Positions 57,151-64,000 of a stretch of DNA of 64,000 nt are shown here, one piece after another (position 1 is the stretch's first letter; each line of letters starts with the position of its first letter). The DNA comes from Sipunculus nudus (taxonomy: Eukaryota; Annelida; Sipuncula; Golfingiida; Sipunculidae): the NCBI GenBank assembly GCA_026874595.1, contig CM049318.1, positions 42,450,456 through 42,514,455 of the forward strand, written 5' to 3'. The notes below the pieces were generated by a model that worked only from the letters and a program-made list of their open reading frames with translations, did not search any database and was not told the origin of the DNA. The position numbers and the translations under genes were made by a program.

Positions 57151-58702
57151 TATACACTCCCCATATTACTCCCCAGTATCCAACAAACAAGGATCTGTCT
57201 GCGTGGAAGAACATTTTTTTAACTACTCATTGCTCGGGGTAGAGTCATATAATGTTTCCCTATATGTGAACATTGCCAGTATAGGCTGTATTAATAACTC
57301 CACTCGATTTTATTACAGACAACACTTGCAGCAGCAAAACACACAATAATAATCATTACCACTAATGGAAATTTCCGGGCGAGCTTTACTGGAGAACAAA
57401 CACATTCTACCTCCTCCGCTGGAGAGCCGGATCGCCGTATAACCAGACCATCCATGAAGCAATGGATAAGAAATAACCAGGGACAGAATTTCCGCCTTTT
57501 TCAGAGAGGGCCTGAAAATCTTGGCTTTGAATCTTGTCAGACAGCCGTACACGTGTTATTAGCGCCTGTTTAGAATAATTAGGGTACAGTTACGGACCTG
57601 TTCGCCTGGATGGCAGGCTGAAACAGGTCGTGGAATTAGGTGGCGTGAAAACGGAATAACATTTATGTCTAAAAAAGGAAGGAAAAAAAGGTCTTTGTCG
57701 TTAAATTTTCAGGTCGCCATGCATATATTATCCATATTGTTGCGGGTGTGTGTCCGGGGGGGGGGGGGGGGGGTTTGCGATCCTTCGACGATTTCTCTTT
57801 CTTTTTCTCCTTTCCTTTAGTGTTTAGACTTATACATATACTTGGTACTTTCAAATGAATACAGAGATTCCTGTCGATGTAAACAGAATACAGACACCTG
57901 TTTTTTTGTATTCAAAATACAGAGGCACCTGTTTACAGGACAATAATTGTCGACATAGAAGACAGAGAAACATAATTGTTTGTATAAGGGCGCCTGCAGG
58001 ATTTAAACTCAATCACTGATCTTCGCATTGTGCCGCTAGTCGAAAAATAAACTTGTGTGGTATATTTGGGGTTATTGTATCACTGTTTGGCCATGACAAA
58101 AAAAAAAATAAAACCCCTAATTATGTGAAAATTAGACCAGTCATCCCAAAATGACAGAACTGATAGACGCATGTACCGAAAATCAGGCTGGGGGGACATA
58201 ATGGACAGAGAATGACTTTTGGTAACAGGGGCTGCATGAATATAAAGTGTTGGCCATTTCGGGTTTGATATTGATCCTGAGACGTGACCTTTGGGCTGAT
58301 CGTGTAGGTGCGTCCTCCCTCCTCCGGACACGACTTACGGAGACCTAATTTGCAAGCATCTTACTAGGCAGATCTGCCTCCACTGGCTGTGTAGTTGTGA
58401 CTCTGGCTCCGGCAGTAGAGACCTATTATAGCTCATAATGGACCAGATCCCTTGTCTAGCCGACTGCAAAAGGACCAGTAACTGTTTAGTGATTAGCTAA
58501 TTCTCCACCACATGAATCACAATGGATCTGCTGAACGACCGGGCTGTACTGTCAGCTATAGGGCTGGGTATCGATCAGCCTTTTTGGTACAATACGTATT
58601 GCGATTCACTTAAAGGGATACCCGATACGTATTGACGAACGCTAATTTTTCATTGTGATTTTTTTTTTCAAAACTAAGTGTTCATATCTAATAAAAAGAC
58701 CA

Positions 58703-58703
<1 letters not shown>
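57151..58703. other. Unique DNA, no confirmed gene
   Basis: The segment 57300-57660 has balanced composition and TAATTAGG / TTATTAG words and may be a conserved non-coding element. A G18 run lies at 57756-57773. Minus-strand frames (57313-57552, 58080-58331; 79-83 codons) have no recognisable domain. Confidence 0.4.
57756..57773. repeat. Poly-G homopolymer
   Basis: About 18 consecutive G. Confidence 0.9.

Positions 58704-58778
<75 letters not shown>
58704..58778. repeat. (AT)n microsatellite, ~75 bp
   Basis: AT dinucleotides with one AAAT interruption. Confidence 0.97.
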
Positions 58779-58780
<2 letters not shown>

Positions 58781-58885
58781 CAAATCATTTCAAGCTGGCA
58801 TATTCATATCTTACACAAAGTTAACCTTCAGGTCGGACGAGCCCCCATTTTGATACGAAGATAAATTGTTCAGAGGAACATATGG

Positions 58886-58956
58886 GGCCGATCCGGGATT
58901 CGAACCCATAACGGTGGCGCACAAGTCCGGCGTACCAACCGCTTCGCAGGCAAAGC
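58886..58956 (-). repeat. tRNA-like fragment (degenerate tRNA or SINE head)
   Basis: On the minus strand, TGCGAAGCGGTTGGTA resembles a polymerase III A box and GGGTTCGAATCCC (B box GGTTCGAATCC, complement at 58897-58907) forms a good T arm. The D arm (GCGA/ACGC) can be drawn, but the 7-bp acceptor stem does not pair, so this is not a functional tRNA gene. It is more likely a tRNA-derived SINE head or relic. Confidence 0.5.
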
Positions 58957-59054
58957 AAGCTTCACTAGCGAGAAAGTTCGGTCCGCTTTTATTTCACCCC
59001 GTAACAAGACATGTTTGTTAATCTGTGCATGTGTGGCAAATAGACCAGTAAAGT

Positions 59055-59472
59055 CAGCCTTCCATCACCGATTTTTTTTGCCGGCCCATTCTTTATGACC
59101 GACCGGAAAAAACACAAGTCACGCCGGTCGGTGAGTGCCCGCATGTCTACCTATTTTTCCTGCAGATCACCAGATTTCTCCGGTCATTTTGGTCACTTCT
59201 TATTTCCTCTCCAGGATTGATATTCTCGTCAGAAAAAGATAAAAAGAAGGAAATTTAGGTTGTAAATCAGCCATTTTTTTTCGGTTCCGTCATCACATCT
59301 ACTGAAAAGAAATCGACCGGAAAATCCTTGACATTGTCACGAATTTTCTGCAGCCTATATTTCCTGCCGGCATTTTAAAAAACCCGGCCTGCAGCACCCT
59401 GACATTTACCGATCATACAGATTGTCCGGCCATCGAAAACTCGGCCGGAAAAATCGGTTGATGGGGGGACGG
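59055..59472. mobile_element. MITE-like element with imperfect ~50-bp inverted ends
   Basis: The left end (CCATCACCGATTTTTTTTGC, then CGGCC and ATGACCGACCGG) matches the reverse complement of the right end (CCATCAACCGATTTTTCCGG, then CCGAG and ATGGCCGGAC). The ~415-bp interior is dotted with CCGGTC, GCCGGC and GACCGG words. No frame. The target duplication is not clear. Confidence 0.6.
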
Positions 59473-62400
59473 CTTAATACTCTAAAACAGATTTATTTGT
59501 GTGCATGCATTTTGCTATGGTGCGAACAAGTTTACTTTGTTTTAATTACAAGAACAACCTGATTTTTACACACCAGCATTCTCTGCAATCTTTGATAAGC
59601 CTGATATCTGTCTGATGTTACACAAGTACTGAGGAAGGTTTTTTTTCATCAAATAAAGCTTAATACACCGATGTTATTTTCTTCTGGAACAAGAAAAGTA
59701 GCTTCCGTGATCCAGGTAACTCTTTGAATCACATTCCTTTGAAAGGTTGCACCGGACCTTATTTAAAACTGGCGAAAATTTCATATATGTGAAAATTCCT
59801 ATTTTGTCAGTATAACAAAAAATACACTCGCAAAAAAATACATCTGAGCAGTTGTTAAAATTTGTGTATTCAAAGGAAGTTGAAGCCTCTGTGACTTTTA
59901 TGAAAGAGATCTTGGTGGATTGGACTCTACGAGAAAAAACATAGAAGTTCAGTATACAACATGAAAAAGTATACGGGTCTGTATATATTGGACATGATAC
60001 AATACAGAATCACAGATGAATTTCAAATTCAATTAAAATTGGTCCTTAAAGTTCCCCAGACTGTTCACCTAGTGCACTAACATTATGCATGTGCAGCAGT
60101 GAGCCGTCAGCATTAAAACGAAATTCATAAAGCACTTCAAGTACACGTGCACTGGAATTTAAAAGGTTAATTTGATCTAAATGTTTATATACGATATTAC
60201 GAACGGAAAATTGTGATTATTAACAGCTGATGGAATATAAAGGCCACCTTTTTTTGAATATGATATGCAAGTTTTGTTATATTTTTCCGTTTGGTTCGTT
60301 GGTTGTTTGTCTGTTAGTATCTGTCTGGTAAGAGTTTTCTGATGAAATTCATAGCAGGGTTAGAATAATTCATTACATTTTTAGATACTCTGGACAACCG
60401 TACTTTATTTTTAATCACGGAGTTTGTACCATTGTCCCACAGGGTTACTCCATTGTCCCATGTAGAGGCGAATCCATTGATAGGTAATTGGACCCGCATT
60501 TGCAAAACAACTGGCCAGGTGATACCGTTTTATTGAATCCTGACATGGTGCCCAAAACAAGAATGCTTGATTAGGGGGATCCTGGCGGGGTATCCGGGTA
60601 TTCATCCGACTTCACACAGATTTAGTTTTTTTAGGAGATTTAATTTTAAAAAGTAAATTACACCTTGTAGAAAATTTGCATGAAACTATGCACAATAATA
60701 GCATGACCATGCAGTTATGCGAATTCTTTTAACAAAAATATTACTTTGACAATGTTTGTACATGATCCAATTTTGACACCAACTTTAATTCTTTAATTTG
60801 AAATAAATCAACAAAATGAAAAAAAAATAAACTTCTCATCTGAAAATTAAAGTCAATCCAAAATAATTATTTTTGAACATTATTTGTCAGCGATTTGCTT
60901 ATTGTGTCCCTAAATATTTAGAAAATATAGTCATTAAATCTTAGTATTTTATTTTGAATTGGAAAAATGAAATCATACGGATTATCATTTTGGTTAAAGT
61001 CCTTGAAAATTTCAACGACTGAGCAATGTCGGATAATTGTGCGACGATAGATTTTTAAAATAACACCGAGAACTATCTATTCTTAAAATGGAATGTGCAT
61101 TTTCCTATTATTGCACATACCGACAGGTAAAAAAACTATTTTTAAATTTATTACTAATAAAATTATAAAACTACGAAACTGGGTTGGGTGAGGTAATCAC
61201 AAGACTTTGCTGGGCTCCTTGAAGGTTTTAGGTAATAGTAATGCATCATTTTACTGTTGACTGGGATCGTGCAGTCTTCTAAGAGCCCATATAGGTTCCT
61301 GAGACTATGTTTCTGTGGCACATGGTTTCTTAGGTCAAGCCGCCAAGGTAACGTTATCGTCCTCACCATTTGGGTTCCCTGATGAGTGTCGTGCTGTTAT
61401 AGCTCCTCCAGTAGCCCTCTACTCAGAGTTGTTAAACTGTTCAATCAAGCAGAAGAAAAGAATACCTATAGTGTTAATTAAAAATTCATTTTGTTACCAA
61501 TTACAACAAAATATACACGGATAAAACAGAAGAAACATTATAATGATGTTTTCTATGCTTATATGCCCAGATCAACTAAAGCTTGGTATCACCATCTTAG
61601 TAGATTTAGTACATTTTTTTCAAAATGGTCAGTGGTTTGGACTTAGATGGCAGGAGTCATAATGTAATGATTATCGATTATCTAGTATGATCTTGATCAG
61701 TAAGAATGATTAAACGTCTTCTAGAACTAAACAAAGATTTAACTGACCTGTCCTTATATCGGGGAGGCATACATATAACTATTTATTTGATTTCTTCACG
61801 TTTTGGTGTTTTATACTGAAAGCTGGTAACATGTGGATCACATGTCTCCAGTGTGGAACGATTCCTCCAAATTAATGTAAATATATATAATGACTTTTAG
61901 ACATGAGGTATGATATCAAAATAATTGTTTTGATGAAATAATGCTCTTGTTTTCTTGTTTTTAAACAACTTTTAATCAATAAACTTTTACCAACCAAGAA
62001 AAATGTTATATTTAGTGCTTTCATTAAGAATATGCACTGGGAGATCACTCCGTCATTAGGCATCTCGGATAAATTGCTGTGAGTATATATAAGTAGGTAT
62101 TGTATCCGGACACCCTTTCGATACCAAGATTTTATGACGCAAACACCCCTAAAGGTTTACCAAATTACTCTAAATAAACAACAATTCATTTGCCGTTGCG
62201 TTTCAGATTAGGATTTCCCGGTCAGAGCAATCAGCACGTAGATGGCGTTTGGGTAAATTCTCTCTGCACCAATAGACACAATTCCCCGGAAATCTTCGTG
62301 TGCGTCATCTTAATGGGGATCTGGCAGTGGTTTTTCTAAAGGGTCTTGCGGCCCCTTTCATGTTAAGAAGAATTTAAAATACGGCGGGGTACAGAGTTCG

Positions 62401-62836
62401 AGTAAACGGTCGTGTACCGTGTGACGAAATCGGCCATGTTGATGGACATGCCTTTGGTGAAAAGACAGAACCCAGTGTTAAATCTGTCTGGCGCAAGGAG
62501 TATCAGGTTAACGTGTATTGATTCAGAAAAAAATTGTCTACTTCAGGATCGAGGATGATTTCAGAAATAGGAAACACCGAAGTGAAAGGATGACAATAAA
62601 AAGTAACTGAAAAGGAGTCAGAGCGGGATGGAGATATAGGTCCTCATTGATCACAGATGGTGGTCTGATATTATAATGTGTTATTATGATTCGAATTATT
62701 TAAACCCGTCAAAGTTGACAGATCTACATAGTTACTTCAATAAATGTGGTGAAAGCCTGGTCCCAAGCTGTTAAATACAAAGGTAACATACTGGTGCAGA
62801 CTGTCCTGTAGAACGCTATACAATGTGGACGTATAC
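59473..62836. other. Unique AT-rich DNA, no gene recognised
   Basis: About 3.4 kb with frames no longer than 69 codons. Overlapping frames at 61163-61524 on both strands are unrecognised. The segment 62190-62400 is of balanced composition and could be conserved non-coding DNA. Confidence 0.45.
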
Positions 62837-63035
62837 CAGGGGCGGATCCAGGATTTAGGAAAAAAAGGGGGGGTCCAACCCATGGGGACTTATGAAAATC
62901 CTAAAAAAAAGGTCATCATGTCTGGAAAAGGTGGGGTCCAGGCCGCAAAATTACGTCAAAAGCCCCTTAAAAAAGGTTGCTTCGGGTGAAAAAAGGAGGG
63001 TCCGGACCCCCTGGACCCCCCTTGATCCGCTTCTG
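62837..63035. mobile_element. ~199-bp MITE with GGGGCGGATCC termini
   Basis: The left end is CAGGGGCGGATCCAGGATTT. The right end in reverse complement is CAGAAGCGGATCAAGGGGGG. TAC flanks both sides (62834-62836 and 63036-63038), a possible 3-bp target duplication as in PIF/Harbinger-type elements. The interior has GGGTCC / GGACCC words that pair across the element. I recognise this general terminus from marine invertebrate genomes (memory). Single ends occur at ~50391 and ~55984. Confidence 0.8.
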
Positions 63036-64000
63036 TACACTCATTTATAAATATAATCAAATTGCCATAAAATACCCTCTCGAAAAAGTGAACATTCCAG
63101 GTTGTTATTTACTTAAAAAGTCAGGATTTATAACTGTTTAATATTATTCATGAAATCGAATTTCAGAGGATTTTGGATATAAAATACTTAAAAAATTTAT
63201 CGCTTTGAACCAAACCGAAATCAGCTTTTGATAACCCAACTCTATTGTGCTGTTATGAGTAGACACCGTAGTTGTTTCAATGTGATAACCAACCTCTCAT
63301 GATATTATACATTTTTTAGTTTCATGTGGCAAACCCATGATCTAATATGAATTTAGTAACAACAACTAAAAACAATATGTAATCGTGACATAGTCGCCAG
63401 CCTTGTCCAGCTGTCACCTGTAAGGACTCCATAGCATTCTCGTGTCTGGTAAAAACAGGGTCAGAGTAGAGCCCATCAAATGTCACACAGTGCTGAAAAC
63501 CAGACCTCTCTAGCAACTAGACCTGTATAGCTGAAATGTGGCTGGGTTATAAGAGTTGTTGTGAAATCTCACTTATTCTCGTTTGATGTCGCGAGATTTC
63601 ATGAGACTTTCAAATGTTACCCTCTCTTTCAAATGCTAAAACTCAACCTCTCTATCATAAAAAGTCGCCGAGTTACAAGTTTTCCCGTGGAATCTCGCTT
63701 GTTCTCGTTTGACGCCTAACGAAACAATGGCCGAATAGAAAACAAGCATTCTTTCTTCGGTCATGCATAACGTTTTGACCAAGTATGAAGATGGACTGAT
63801 AGACAAACAAATAGGCAGACATAAAGACACGACGATAAGCCGGAAGCTGGTGACTCTAATCACAATAACAGCTGTGGATGTTTTCTAGAGACCAATTTCG
63901 ACCAAAAGTTGTTACGAAAAAAAAGGCAGCGATACATTTTCAGGTGATAAAATTAATTTTCTTTACAGGTAAAATTCGCCTGATTTCTTTATATCACGTC
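63036..64000. other. Unique DNA with a diverged tandem duplication
   Basis: A ~58-bp segment at 63538-63597 (GGGTTATAAGAG, GAAATCTCACTTATTCTCGT, TTGATGTCG) recurs in diverged form at 63664-63721 (GAGTTACAAG, GGAATCTCGCTTGTTCTCGT, TTGACGCC), ~126 bp apart. Frames at 63322-63516 and 63636-63863 (minus) are unrecognised. Confidence 0.5.

Noticed and set aside
58886-58956. Functional tRNA gene
   Set aside because: A- and B-box-like words are present but the acceptor stem does not pair.

Overview
The window looks like AT-rich nuclear DNA of an animal, most likely a marine invertebrate and plausibly a bivalve mollusc. The clues are long microsatellites, homopolymers, many minisatellites, small inverted-repeat transposons, a decayed copy of a repetitive protein family (EEAD / DTD / HAFTGCD / CXC motifs) that I know from molluscs and cnidarians, and vertebrate/invertebrate-style splice and TATA signals. 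The species assignment is inference. There is no bacterial or phage gene organisation. I see no intact recognisable protein-coding gene; nearly all long open frames lie inside tandem arrays whose unit length is a multiple of three.

Layout. 1-3.6 kb: GC-rich palindromic motifs flanking AT-rich DNA that carries dispersed repeats. 3.95-5.0 kb: 39-bp minisatellite (array A). 5.2-6.0 kb: an LTR-like repeat, with relatives at 30.8-31.35 kb and, reversed, at 54.2-54.9 kb. 8.3-13.9 kb: a mosaic of dispersed repeats, including an inverted pair of one family. One arm of that pair holds an insert with a ~279-bp tandem repeat carrying eight GGTGGCGCCACC palindromes. 13.9-15.45 kb: broken reverse-strand copy of the HAFTGCD/CXC protein family. 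15.66-16.9 kb: 75-bp minisatellite (B). 19.1-22.7 kb: ~93 units of a 39-bp minisatellite (C). 23.4-25.5 kb: two arrays (~23 bp, D; 70 bp, E). 28.9-30.06 kb: 54-bp array (F). 31.86-34.05 kb: 40-bp array (G). 35.35-35.6 kb: a weak candidate terminal exon on the minus strand. 37.28-37.62 kb: a MITE. 38.3-40.3 kb: two adjoining, evolutionarily related arrays (H, 50 bp; I, 48 bp). 41.0-41.28 kb: candidate promoter and non-coding first exon with a strong splice donor. 43.2-46.0 kb: 45-bp array (J). 48.7 kb: a perfect 30-bp inverted repeat. 49.5-50.2 kb: 46-bp array (K). 52.0-57.15 kb: a 40-bp minisatellite (L) split by a ~3.8-kb terminal-inverted-repeat element with a target duplication, which in turn holds the third LTR-like copy. 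58.9-64 kb: tRNA-like fragment, two more MITE-like elements and unique DNA.

Tandem arrays occupy roughly 19 kb, about 30% of the window. The main story is repeat biology: minisatellites being born, amplified in higher-order blocks, diverging into daughter arrays and being interrupted by transposons. No gene pathway can be assigned. If a host gene is present, the best trace is the putative 5' exon near 41.28 kb on the plus strand.
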